In this document: one piece after another, positions 20,415 to 29,767 of the stretch
Layout: each line of letters opens with the position of its first letter
How positions within the stretch are numbered: the first letter of the stretch is position 1
Assembly: GCA_030220185.1 (NCBI GenBank)
Contig: JASPKZ010003419.1
Coordinates: 689,501 to 753,500 of the forward strand
DNA: 64,000 nt
Direction of reading: 5' to 3'
From: Diploptera punctata
Taxonomy: Eukaryota > Arthropoda > Insecta > Blattodea > Blaberidae
The notes under the pieces: generated by a model
What the model saw: the letters and a program-made list of their open reading frames with translations, nothing else
Told to the model about the DNA's origin: nothing
The model's database searches: none
Program-made: the position numbers and the translations under genes

Positions 20415-20528
20415 AGCGTGGGGTGCTTTTTATGGTTTTTACGTTTTCTTCTTAGAAACTTTACTTTTACCAATATCTGTTTATTATCAAATATATTAAT
20501 TTATATAGAGCACCCCACGCTTTTGATG
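20415..20528. repeat. Short perfect inverted repeat
   Basis: CAAAAGCGTGGGGTGCT near 20415 is inverted as AGCACCCCACGCTTTTG near 20512 (17 bp) around an AT-rich loop. Confidence 0.75.
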
Positions 20529-20584
20529 GTAATTTTTTTTTTTTAGATAACTCTAGTTTTTCATATTTGAAGAGAAAAATTATA

Positions 20585-20658
20585 CGCTCAGACCGGGACT
20601 TGAACCCGGGACCCTTGGTTCTCTAGACCAAGTGCTCTACCAACTGAGCTACCTGAGC
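20585..20658 (-). tRNA. tRNA-like unit T3 (loop AGA)
   Basis: Identical cloverleaf to T2: six-bp anticodon stem, loop CTAGAGA, perfect T arm, TTTTT terminator directly downstream on the minus strand. Confidence 0.55.
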
Positions 20659-20877
20659 AAGTACCGATCTAAACGCAAATCTTTCTCTATATACATTGTA
20701 ATTCCCATCCACCAAATGCTGTGAAGCCATGCTTCTATCTTGCAAATGGCGGCTCCTTTATTAAGAAGACATATTTGGGAATTATACATTACAGCCAGTA
20801 CGGCTTTTTCCACGTTTTTATTATTGATTTCGTACATCTCAATGATGGATAAATCATATTTGAAGAGAAAAATTATA

Positions 20878-20951
20878 CGCTCAGACCGGGACTTGAACCC
20901 GGGACCCTTGGTTCTCTAGACCAAGTGCTCTACCAACTGAGCTACCTGAGC
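20878..20951 (-). tRNA. tRNA-like unit T4 (loop AGA)
   Basis: Second tandem copy, 293 bp from T3, same sequence and terminator. Confidence 0.55.
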
Positions 20952-21170
20952 AAGTACCGATCTAAACGCAAATCTTTCTCTATATACATTGTAATTCCCA
21001 TCCACCAAATGCTGTGAAGCCATGCTTCTATCTTGCAAATGGCGGCTCCTTTATTAAGAAGACATATTTGGGAATTATACATTACAGCCAGTACGGCTTT
21101 TTCCAAGTTTTTATTATTGATTTCGTACATCTCAATGATGGATAAATCATATTTGAAGAGAAAAATTATA

Positions 21171-21244
21171 CGCTCAGACCGGGACTTGAACCCGGGACCC
21201 TTGGTTCTCTAGACCAAGTGCTCTACCAACTGAGCTACCTGAGC
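21171..21244 (-). tRNA. tRNA-like unit T5 (loop AGA)
   Basis: Third tandem copy, same sequence and terminator. Confidence 0.55.
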
Positions 21245-21497
21245 AAGTACCGATCTAAACGCAAATCTTTCTCTATATACATTGTAATTCCCATCCACCA
21301 AATGCTGTGAAGCCATGCTTCTACTAAATCAATAATAAAAACTTGGAAAAAGCCGTACTGGCTGTAATGTATAATTCCCAAATATGTCTTCTTAATAAAG
21401 GAGCCGCCATTTGCAAGATAGAAGCATGGCTTCACAGCATTTGGTGGATGGGAATTACAATGTATATAGAGAAAGATTTGCGTTTAGATCGGTACTT

Positions 21498-21571
21498 GCT
21501 CAGGTAGCTCAGTTGGTAGATCACTTGGTCTAGAGAACCAAGGGTCCCGGGTTCAAGTCCCGGTCTGAGCG
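21498..21571 (+). tRNA. tRNA-like unit T6 (loop AGA), inverted
   Basis: Same unit on the opposite strand. One D-stem change (GATC for GAGC in the second half) weakens the D arm. TTTTT terminator present. Confidence 0.5.
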
Positions 21572-21880
21572 TATAATTTTTCTCTTCAAATATGATTTAT
21601 CCATCATAGAGATGTACTAAATCAATAATAAAAACTCTAGTTTTATTCTAGATGTGTTGGAGATGATTTTTTTGTTGACTGCTTTAATTTTATCCCAAGC
21701 GTGTTGGAAATTAAAATTATTTTTCATTTTTTAGTTCGGTTTTCTAATAAAGTGTGTTGTTTTAGTATTTTAAACTATTCTTCATTTTTCATTTTTTAGT
21801 TTGGTTTTCTTAAAATGTAAATATCTTTAAATCCGATACTATTGTAGTATGAGCTAGAAGTAATACACTTCTAAAAAAAA

Positions 21881-21971
21881 TCATCCGGGCCCGATTTGAA
21901 ATAGCGACCTATGGATTACTGAAATTATATACCACTACAGTCCACCGCTCTACCAACTGAGCTACCACAAC
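21881..21971 (-). pseudogene. tRNA-Tyr-like pseudogene with intron
   Basis: Inverted partner of 19746-19836 and convergent with it. The anticodon region GTGGACTGTAG, the 18-nt intron and TCCAT are kept. The acceptor (GTTGTGG-like against CCGGATG) no longer pairs and the T stem is broken, so this copy is dead. Confidence 0.65.
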
Positions 21972-22160
21972 GATAGACTAAAAAGTCGAGACGTCCGCAA
22001 CCTATTATACCGGTCTTTATTTCTTTGACGTCCTCATGATTTTGGCCAGGATCTTAGAAAAACATCAAATTATTGTATTGTCATTGGTCCTTTACAAGTA
22101 AATAAAGTTTCAAGTCGATCAAATGTATTTAACTGGGTGAAAATCGTGTTGAAAAATTCC

Positions 22161-22549
22161 GTTACATAGATAGATACAGGTCAAGCTAATATAAAGCGTG
22201 TAAAAAACATGCATTGGTGCACTAAAAAATCGCTTTTTTTGGACGTTTAAATGCCTTATGCTGTCTAAAACATAACAAATACACCAAATTAATGTACACA
22301 GAATTGAATATCTAAAAAAAAGTTCAAAAACGTCCGCGACAGCATGTGTCAATCTTTCACGGATAACTCACAATAACCATTTTTGTCTTTCATCTAATTC
22401 ATGCCAGGAGCATCGATATATGTAGATTACCAGACAACGCCATGTGATCAATACGGGGTATCTAAATGTATAATTAGTTTTCTTTTTATTTATTCAACTA
22501 AACATAGAAACACATTTCATTTATTTGGCGCATCCGGGTATTAGCCAGT
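22161..22549 (+). mobile_element. Helitron 3' portion
   Basis: It shares GTACACAGAATTGAA(T/C)ATCT and GGATAACTCACAAT with H1 and with 41950-42055. It ends with TTTATTTGGCGCATCCGGGTATTAGCCAG, a mutated form of the Helitron hairpin/CTAG end. Confidence 0.5.
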
Positions 22550-22846
22550 AAATTAAAAAAATAATAAAGCTGCACGCAGAGGCAAGGCACATACATGTGT
22601 TAGGAAACAGTTCAGAGTTGGCCACGTATTTTCAAGAGCTCGGTTTGTGGTGATTGTTGCGAGTTTATCTTTACGATCTGATGCACCATTGTTTTGCCGA
22701 GGAAAAGGCTCATCGCGTCGTGAGGCAGTTGGTCCACTTGGATGTAATTTACTGTAATCAACAATAACTAAAAGTAATTAAACCGCGTGAAAGTAAATAA
22801 AGAAGATAAGGCGTGGTGCAGCATCAGTAACAGGGACAAAATTTGC

Positions 22847-22854
22847 TATAAATA
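22847..22854 (+). promoter_or_regulatory. TATA box of gene 2
   Basis: TATAAATA lies 34 bp upstream of an arthropod initiator-like TCAGTC (A at 22881) and 90 bp upstream of the ATG at 22937. Confidence 0.7.
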
Positions 22855-22936
22855 CGAAAACTTATTTTGGGAGAATCATCAGTCAGTTTTCAGCGCTCTC
22901 TCAGCCCGCGACAAGAATCCGCCCTCAAGCTCCGCC

Positions 22937-22951
22937 ATGAAGATCCAACTG
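22937..22951 (+). CDS. Gene 2, first coding exon (5 codons)
   Basis: ATG AAG ATC CAA CTG encodes MKIQL and is followed by the 5' splice site GTGCGT at 22952-22957. Joining to the 3' splice site TGTTTCAG (ends 25562) is phase 0 and gives MKIQLVSVLFSCLLVSGHA, a classic signal peptide. The intron is 2,611 bp (22952-25562). Exon length, phase and position within the signal peptide are the same as in gene 1. The 5' UTR is about 56 nt. No transcript was available to confirm it. Confidence 0.75.
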
Positions 22952-23011
22952 GTGCGTATTTACAAACTTATCTTATTATTTTTGTTCGTACTATAAATAT
23001 ATGTTCACACA

Positions 23012-23692
23012 AAAATGGAAATGGACAGCTAATGACAAATGAGGGAAATTTTGAAGTAGTGATTGAATTGAAGTACCTAGGAACAATAATTACAAATAGG
23101 AATGAGATGCACAAAGAAATTAAACATAGGCTCAATTCTGGAAATGCATGTTATTATGTATTACAGGGACTCTTGACGTCCCAACTTCTCACAAAAATTA
23201 TTAAACTGAACATTTATTTAAATTTTTACTCACCCAATTATATTATATGGATGAGAAACATGAACTCAGACTTTAAGGGAGGAGAAAATATTTTAGTATT
23301 TGAGTATAAAGCCGTTAGGAAAAATTTTAGACCAATGAGAGATGAAGAGACAGACGAATGGAGAAGACTACTTAACAGTGAACTACATGGTCTTTATAGG
23401 AAAGCAGATATAATAAGAACAGTTAAGTCTAGTAGTCTGCGATGGGCAGGACATGTGGCACAAAGGGGTAATGAAAGAAGGGCATGGAAACTTCTGGTAG
23501 GAAAACCAGAGGGAAAGCGCCCAGTTAGTAGACTAACAATGAGGTGGGAGAATAACATTAAATATGATTTGAAGGAAGTGGATTAAACAGGAGATCATTG
23601 GAAAACATTAGCTCAGGTTACGGATGTATGGAGACCTCATGTACGCGCGGCCACGAATATACGGGTTCGATAGTATCAGTGAGTTAGTATAA
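23012..23692 (+). pseudogene. LINE-A copy in gene 2 intron
   Basis: It reads NGNGQLMTNEGNFEVVIELK, KYLGTIITNRNEMHKEIKHR, RSLRWAGHVAQRGNERRAWK-like and GKRPVSRLTMRWEN blocks, ending at a TAA (23584-23586) before the family's normal end and then the 3' UTR. Mutations and lost motifs show it is inactive. Same strand as gene 2. Confidence 0.75.
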
Positions 23693-23704
23693 AATTCTAA
23701 TAAA

Positions 23705-24050
23705 TATATTAGCACAAGCGAATACCCGGCGTGCGCTGCTGCGCCTAAATAAATTAAATGTTTTTTGTTAAAATTATGGTTTAATCAAATTGGATGCTAT
23801 ACATTGCGACGAACCAAACATGGCGCCGGCGGTTGCTGCAGTCAATTTTTAATTTCGGATTTCAGGTAAATCTCCGCTTCTAATTGATTTCGCTGATTTT
23901 TGGACAGCAACTACTCGGTTTATTTTATTAGAATGTACTGAGTTTGGTGGTGAAACATGGAAAATTCGACCGCTGGAGCGATTAGTAAATTTTCGTTTCG
24001 GGTAAACTCCTATACCTACTAGTTTCAGAGAATAATAGATAGTGATTAAC
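23705..24050 (-). mobile_element. Helitron H4 fragment in gene 2 intron
   Basis: The minus-strand 3' hairpin GGCGCAGCAGCGCACGCCGG matches H1. The body (ACCAAACATGGCG, TTTCAGGTAAA, CTCAGT-like) matches 28600-28910, 34539-34954 and 49868-50235. Confidence 0.55.
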
Positions 24051-24084
24051 ACATTCGTATTTTTAATGTAGTCGATTGAGTCTT

Positions 24085-24415
24085 TCTGCCTATATTGACG
24101 ACGTAATAGTTGATTACCAATGTGGATTTAGTAGAAATAGATCTACAATAGAACAGATATTTTGTATAATATACATTCTACAAATGAAATGAGAATATCA
24201 TAAAGACACAGGATGATATTATCAAGAAGAAGATGTATAGTATTTTGCTAGAATTCAAAATTCTAAAAGAAACATGGAGTACAGTGCATGTAAGCAAACA
24301 CTTTCAGATATCTCTGAATTCTTAACTCGTTAAAGCAAGGAGAAACATTTACTCTTCTGATATTCAATTTTGCACTAGAGTAAACAATGAAATATTTAGA
24401 GGACTATTTAAAGTC
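24085..24415 (+). pseudogene. LINE-A finger/palm RT fragment
   Basis: It reads VDYQCGFSRNRSTIEQIFCI and a decayed LNSLKQGETFTLLIFNFALE block. This is the upstream RT part of LINE-A that most other copies lack. Multiple frameshifts. Confidence 0.55.
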
Positions 24416-25272
24416 CCAAATGGAAGTCAATGACCAATCATATTTCAATTAATTTTGTTTTGCAACCAATGACAGTCGTGTTTCACCTCAATCTTTATCG
24501 ATTTATCTTTACCAGCTCCTGCTTATGTGATAAAAAAAGATCCTCCTTTTTTTAATATTCTGAACCGGTCAGAGCATTATTTTGCAGTGACTGACTCTCC
24601 AACGAATACACTGAATGTAGCAAATAATGAATAGATTCCTTCGAATTATACATTTGATAATTGTGTGTTCAATAATTGTGTTTTATAGTGATTTTACTAA
24701 GTAGTTTCCTAAAAAATAATTAATGATCTACAATGTTGGTTATATTATACAGTTTGACGTGTTTCATTTTTTTTGTCCTCTAGGGTGCATTCTTACAATA
24801 TTGCGATCCTTTGGCAATAAATAATATGATCAGGTTGTAGTGATGAACAAAGGAAGCAAATTAAGCGTACCAATCGTTTCTCATTTGTTTTCAAACATCG
24901 CCGTTTACATTAAATATATAAATATTTTAAAATAACCATATTTAAATAATGATTTTTGAGTAAACAGCTTAATTTTATTCGTGAAATAGTCCTAACAAAT
25001 GCCACTCTTGATTTCCAAATTCTCTAGATAAATTCATTCCTCACTTCGTGAGTCGTGAATTTATCGATAATTTGGAAATCACTCGTGGCATTACTTACGA
25101 TGATATGATGGATGATAAATTATAATGAAGCGCCAGGAGAGTTCTTAACATAAATTCCAGACCATGGGCAACCACAGGTATAATTCCGCAAAAAAATATT
25201 TTTTCAACACTGGCCGCCACTGACAAAGGATGTTAAAGTGTGAAGAGATAATGTTAAATGGTGTGGACGTAC
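24400..25272 (-). mobile_element. Element X copy 2 in gene 2 intron (no SINE-1)
   Basis: Reverse complement of the gene 1 intron element. Diagnostic blocks: GCATTCTTACAATATTGCG, CGTTTCTCATTTGTTTTCAA, GAGTAAACAGCTTAATTTTA and the hairpin. The SINE-1 target reads through uninterrupted here. Confidence 0.7.
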
Positions 25273-25562
25273 TCCAGGATAGAGGACCTTCTAGCATTGA
25301 TCTCATCTATTAGCTTCATTGGAGAAAGCGCATTTTAGTAACAATCAGTTCTTATTGTCTATATGATGGGTCCTTCGATTTTCATCATTTATCAGATCAC
25401 TTTATTAGGTATGTGTTACAGCTTAGATATTCTACAGAAGTCCATCAGACGGTTTGTCACTTATTTTTGTTTCTTCCCATACTTCAGACTAATATGTAGT
25501 AATGCCTAAAAAAAATGTGTTATATATAAATAGAAAACTTATATCAAAGTATTGTGTTTCAG

Positions 25563-26264
25563 GTTAGTGTCCTGTTCTCCTGTCTGCTCGTCTCGGGTCA
25601 CGCGACAAGTTCAGACAAGCAGGAGAAAAAGACAACCAAACGGGGACTTCCAGGCCTCAGTTTCGGCGGATTCAGCCCTGCTCCATCCTTCGGCTTCGGC
25701 TCCAGCCACAGTTTCGGTTTCAACGGTGTCTACAGCTCCCCTTCTTACTACGAGAGCCCCGTTGTGGTGGCCCCACAGCCTCCCGCCTTCTCAAGCCACG
25801 CACAGGCGCACGCAGCACAAGCCCAGGCTGCAATCCAAGCCGCCATCGCTGCAAAGTCCTACATCGCCAAACAACAAGCTCAAACACTAGCCAACAGAGC
25901 TGCAGCGAACGCCGCAGAAGTCGCAGCAGCTGTTGCAGCTGCAAAGGAAGCAACGGCTGCAGCTCAAGCTGCCAGGGAGAACGTCCAAGCTGCAAAGGAT
26001 GCAGTATTAGCGCAGCAGAGGATTGCAGCTGCAAAGGATGCCGCAGCGGCTGCGGCTATTCAGAGGTCGGAAGCAGCTGTTAATGCTGCAGCCGCCATCG
26101 AGAAATCTGAAGCTGCTGCTGCAGCTGCTGCCGCCATACAGCAGTCTGCTCTTGCAGCTAAAGCTGCCGCTGTTTCTGCACAAGCTGCTAAGGCCGCAGC
26201 CGCAAGCTTGCCAACACAATACATCTCGGCCAAGAAGGCGTCCGAGTACCCTCCATGGGGATAA
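25563..26264 (+). CDS. Gene 2, second coding exon: secreted Ala-rich protein
   Basis: The exon follows TTTCAG at 25557-25562 and ends with TAA at 26262-26264. Joined to exon 1 the protein is 238 aa. Residues 1-19 are a signal peptide ending SGHA. Residues 20-32 are charged and end KKTTKR. Residues 33-84 are Gly/Phe/Ser-rich (GLSFGGFSPAPSFGFGSS). Residues 85 to ~220 are about half Ala with periodic Gln, Lys, Glu and Arg, as in a long amphipathic helix or coiled coil. The tail is SAKKASEYPPWG. The only Cys (12) is in the signal peptide. GC content is much higher than the surroundings, partly because of GCN codons. It is probably an extracellular structural protein (cuticle, ootheca or silk-like); the family is unrecognised. 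Opposite-strand Leu- and Cys-rich frames are shadows. Confidence 0.82.
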   Translation, partial: VSVLFSCLLVSGHATSSDKQEKKTTKRGLPGLSFGGFSPAPSFGFGSSHSFGFNGVYSSPSYYESPVVVAPQPPAFSSHAQAHAAQAQAAIQAAIAAKSYIAKQQAQTLANRAAANAAEVAAAVAAAKEATAAAQAARENVQAAKDAVLAQQRIAAAKDAAAAAAIQRSEAAVNAAAAIEKSEAAAAAAAAIQQSALAAKAAAVSAQAAKAAAASLPTQYISAKKASEYPPWG

Positions 26265-26275
26265 CACAATTCACA

Positions 26276-26285
26276 TCAGGTGAGA
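26276..26285 (+). promoter_or_regulatory. Possible 5' splice site in gene 2 3' UTR
   Basis: CATCAG-GTGAGA occurs 15 nt after the stop codon. If used, gene 2 would have a non-coding downstream exon. No downstream acceptor was identified. Confidence 0.3.
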
Positions 26286-26467
26286 CAAACTCAATTTACA
26301 ATACAGGAGCAAACGGAAGCAACTTTTGATTTTTCCACAAATTACAGATTTTTTTAACTTTCTTGCATACGCTACTCGTTGGATTCAATAAGTACTGATT
26401 CTTCATACGTATTTTTGCTGCCATTGGGGAAATGGAGATATTATTTTATTTCTTTCTTTCGTTAAAT

Positions 26468-26473
26468 AATAAA
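26468..26473 (+). promoter_or_regulatory. Candidate poly(A) signal of gene 2
   Basis: AATAAA about 200 nt after the stop, before a LINE-A block that starts near 26520. Confidence 0.5.
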
Positions 26474-26519
26474 TTACTTCATCCATTCATGCCAATATAT
26501 CGTGTAAAAATTGAAGTAC

Positions 26520-27630
26520 ATACTTTACCTTGTCGTGGTGGAGTGGCTTGCGTGCTTAAACGATCCCGAGAGCTATGCCGGCGGTAGCATTGCTGCCGAT
26601 AGGATTACCCATGCCGGACTGGTCGAAGGTGATAAGCCAGACGAAAAAAGTACCTTGGGCGAAATAGTGACGATCTTTCACCGTAAAAATACAACCGTCG
26701 AGAAATGCGGACATGGGTTCAACTGGGGTAAAATTTTCAGGAGGTCAAATAGTCCCCCATTCGGAGAAATTAAACATAGACTCAATTCTGGAAATGCGTG
26801 CTTTTATGCATTACAGAGACTTATTGTCCCAACTCCTTTCAGAAAACGTTAAACTGAAACTATATAAAACTATTATTCTGCCAGTTATATTACATGGATG
26901 CGAAACATGGACTCTTACTTTAAGGGAGGAAAGAAGATTACAAGTATTTGACAATAAAGTAAAAGTAAAAGTAAAAGTAAAGTGATCCCACTACAGGCTT
27001 CAGGAGGCCCTTGGGTTAGTAGGAGGTTAAGGTTCCCACTTTTTCTAGACAATCGGCACTTTGTGTCAGCCGGGTTGTCAGCCCTGCGTGACGACCGCCT
27101 TTACCCCCAGAACAAGCGTCTGGTACTCATTTCCGTTAGAGGCTGAGTCGACCCCAGGGCCATAGTGCCGCCAGAGGGTTTGGGTCAGTTTAAAAATCCT
27201 GACCCCAACGGGACTTGAACCCTCGACCCTCCGGCTTGTAGCTCAGTGCCTTAACCACTACGCTACGGCACTTAGGAAAATTTTTTGACCAAAGAGAGGT
27301 GAACAGACAAGTGAATGGAGAAGACTACATAATAATGAACTACATGGTCTTTATAGGAAGCCAGATATAACAAGAACAGTTAAGTCTCGTAGACTGCGAT
27401 GGGTAGGACATGTTGCACGTATGAGGAATGAAAGACTTGCATAGAAGCTTCTTGTAGGAAAATGCCCAGTTGATAGACCAAGAATGAGGTGGGAGAATAA
27501 CATTAACTATGATTTGAGGGAAGTAGATTATACAGGAAATGATTGGAAAGCATTGGCTCAGGATAGGAATTATAGAGAGCGTATGTCCGTGCGGCCATGA
27601 ACCTATGGGTTCGATAGTGCCAGTGAATAT
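26520..27630 (+). pseudogene. LINE-A copy: 5' region fused to 3' region, split by SINE-3
   Basis: 26520-26762 is the 5'-region block (TACCTTGTCGTGGTGGAG). It joins directly to HRLNSGNACFYALQRL at 26763. The thumb ILPVILHGCETW follows, and after SINE-3 (26959-27268) the C-terminal domain and the AAMNLWVR end and 3' UTR continue. A large internal RT deletion lies at 26762/26763. Confidence 0.75.
26959..27268 (-). mobile_element. SINE-3 (tRNA-derived) inserted in LINE-A
   Basis: The reverse complement starts GTGCCGTAGCGTAGTGGTTA (A box) with AGGGTTCAAGTCCCGTTGGG (B box). It continues TGGCGGCACTATGGCCCTGG and GGCTGACACAAAGTGCCG and ends in (TTTTAC)n. A headless copy is at 44775-44985. Confidence 0.8.
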
Positions 27631-27714
27631 AAAAAATTGAGAATACTTGTCAAAAAAATACTACACAGTGGGGAAACGAACCCAAGATCGACCACTTAGA
27701 AGAGTAACTTAGTG

Positions 27715-28085
27715 GGTGGATAAATAACTAATTCACCGGCACTATCAAAACCTTAGGTTCATGACCGTGTGGACATAAGCTCTCCATACATTTCTATCCT
27801 GAGCTAATGTTTTCCAATCATTCTATGTATAATTTACCTCCCTCAAATCATGGTTAATTTATTTTCCCACCGTTCTTTGCCTGCCTACTGGGACTTCTCC
27901 TTCGGTTCATTTACAAGGAGTTTCCATGGTCTTCTTCCATTCCCCATTCGTGCCACACGCCCTGCCCTTCACAGTCCACTATACTTAACTTATTACATCT
28001 GATTAGCAATGAAGGTAATGCAGCTCACTGTTAAAAAGTCTTCTCCATTCACCTGTGTATTCTTCTGTCTCTGGTCCAAAACTTT
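27715..28085 (-). pseudogene. LINE-A 3' end
   Basis: Minus-strand C-terminal domain and 3' UTR with many substitutions relative to 2541-3525. Confidence 0.7.
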
Positions 28086-28590
28086 CCTAAGATCTTAAAT
28101 AATAAAATAATAAGTTTTATTTATCCTAGCAGATTTGAGCCCATAAACACTTGTCAAAAACGGAAAACAATATAATAATGCGTTTTTAAAGTAAGTTGGG
28201 TTGCCATTGTACCAGGCACGATCTCCTTTCTGTAATCACGTAGCATAAGTTCTGCCATCTAACGGCAAAAGTACAAACACTTTCGTTTGCATAATGCTAC
28301 TTTCTCGCAAGAGCAGCGCTTCGGTCGCCGAAATTTTGCGATGGCTTCCAAAACGTCTTGCAGTTTTTTAAAATTAATATTACCTTCAACAAAAAGTACT
28401 TTGCCCGATGTTCTATACATACATTTAGTGAATTCCGAAGGAATGGAACTATTTAGGTTGTTCTCATATTATTTTTAAAAATGTTTTCATATCTTCACCG
28501 ATCCTATCTAGCAGATACCAAAAATAACAATGACCAAAACTTATATAGTTTACCGGTACATAATACTGTTAACGCTCTAGAGGCCACAAT
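28086..28590. other. No recognised feature
   Basis: Contains a TAATAATAAGTTTTATTTATCCTAGCAGA stretch loosely like a LINE-I 3' end in minus orientation. Nothing else stands out. Confidence 0.35.
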
Positions 28591-28599
28591 TTTTGTTTT

Positions 28600-28910
28600 C
28601 TTTTCCCGAACCAAACTCGGGATATAGCGATCAATAAAATAAAGTAAGGTCGAGTTTGTTTACCAGAAAAATTGAACCATTAGGAGTAGGGGTTCAATGG
28701 AAGTAAACATTTTAAAATCACTCTAAATATCGCAATTTTAGAATTTTTCAACGAAACTCAGTAAACGCTATTGCAATAAAACAAGGAAGTTATTATCCAA
28801 CAATCAGCGAAAACCGACCACATATGTGGGGGTTTACCTGAAACCTGAAATTAAAAAAGCCGCTCCAGCGGCCGCCAAATTTGCTTTATACAATGTATCT
28901 ATATACCATA
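28600..28910 (+). mobile_element. Helitron body fragment H5
   Basis: ACCATTAGGAGTAGGGGTTC, TTTTCAACGAAACTCAGTA and TTTACCTGAAACCTGAAATT match the body of the intact Helitron at 34539-34954. Confidence 0.5.
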
Positions 28911-29144
28911 CAATTAAATATTAACCCTTGAATTGGCAATGCATCCTAATATACATTGGTTAAATCAATTTAACATTTTTAATAAAGTAGTGAAAAATGA
29001 GCGAGTGGAAATTATTTAAATTTGTGTTAAAGTATACCCCTACTACATAGCTATTAAAATGCGTTTATGCATGATTTGTTTTCACTGCAGTCAGATGCGT
29101 TTAAATTAGTTGATATAAGAAATTGAGTTTCTCCAATGTAAGGG

Positions 29145-29262
29145 TTAACAAAAGAAATATACAACATTTCGCAGAAAAACCCATCAAAATCGGATCAACG
29201 GTATGGCCGCGCATAGAATACGGACAAACAAACAAACATTGATTTTTATATATAAGATATTC
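29145..29262 (-). mobile_element. Helitron 5' end fragment H6
   Basis: The reverse complement begins TCTTATATATAAAAATCAAT with TGTTTGTTTGTTTGTCC and GGCCATACCGTTGATCCGAT. Confidence 0.6.
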
Positions 29263-29282
29263 GGGCTTAATATTGTTATGTA

Positions 29283-29767
29283 CAGGGTATCCCATTCAAA
29301 CCTTCCACATTTAATTAATCATAACTAACAACGTACGCGGAATTATGAAATGAGGTTGGTATTAAACGAAACAGAAACTCAAAGAATTTTCATTACCGCA
29401 CACTAAAACACCTCTATGTGTGCACCATTAGTAGCACGAACAATATCAAGCCTGTATTCGATTTCGTGCCACGTTCTGTCCAACATGTCCATTGGTACTG
29501 TTGCAACTGTATCAAGAATATGGGTTTGTAAATCATGAAGATCTTGTACTGGAGTCGCAAACACACGGATTTTTACCTATCAAAAAAGTTTGTGCTCGTT
29601 GCTGAGGAGTCGCCATTTTGTTTTATGTCATTATTGTCCAACATGAATTAACTGCAACAATGAAAACAAAAATTCTTTGAGTTTCTCTTTCTTTTAATAC
29701 CAACCTCATTTCATAATTCCAGAGTTATGATTAATTAAAATGTGGGAAGTTTGAATGGGACTCCCTG
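29283..29767 (-). mobile_element. Internally deleted Tc1/mariner-like element
   Basis: Terminal inverted repeats of about 40 bp (CAGGGTATCCCATTCAAAC at the left; GTTTGAATGGGACTCCCTG at the right) are flanked by TA (29281-29282, 29768-29769). On the minus strand a transposase start MATPQQRAQTFLIG lies at 29614-29616 downward. A C-terminus WHEIEYRLDIVRATNGAHIE ends with TAG at 29403-29405. The catalytic core is missing and the two parts are in different frames. Confidence 0.75.

Larger units (their letters stand above)
20571..21340. repeat. 293-bp tandem repeat, about 2.6 copies, then inverted
   Basis: tRNA-like units start at 20585, 20878 and 21171, an exact 293-bp period, and the units are almost identical. 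The third unit breaks at about 21325 and is followed by an inverted unit (about 21340-21600), forming a palindrome around T5 and T6. Frames of 62-66 codons in each unit are non-coding echoes of the repeat. Confidence 0.9.
19476..22210. repeat. Large inverted repeat enclosing a tRNA-like tandem array
   Basis: Left arm about 19476-20540, right arm about 21600-22210 with gaps. Matching blocks include ACGATTTTCACCCA / TGGGTGAAAATCGT, CAATGACAATACAATAATTT / AAATTATTGTATTGTCATTG, CCGGTATAATAGGTTGC / GCAACCTATTATACCGG, the tRNA-Tyr-like genes, and an AACACGCTTTATTAGAAAAC block. The centre holds T3-T6. Identity is clearly lower than in palindrome 1, so the outer arms are older than the central array. 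Confidence 0.8.

Noticed and set aside
20571..21340. CRISPR-like reading of regular repeats
   Set aside because: Units are 293 bp with no unique spacers and a tRNA-like core; eukaryotic context.
25552..26283. Leu-, Cys- and Ser-rich frames over gene 2 exon 2
   Set aside because: Shadows of the GCN-rich Ala coding frame.
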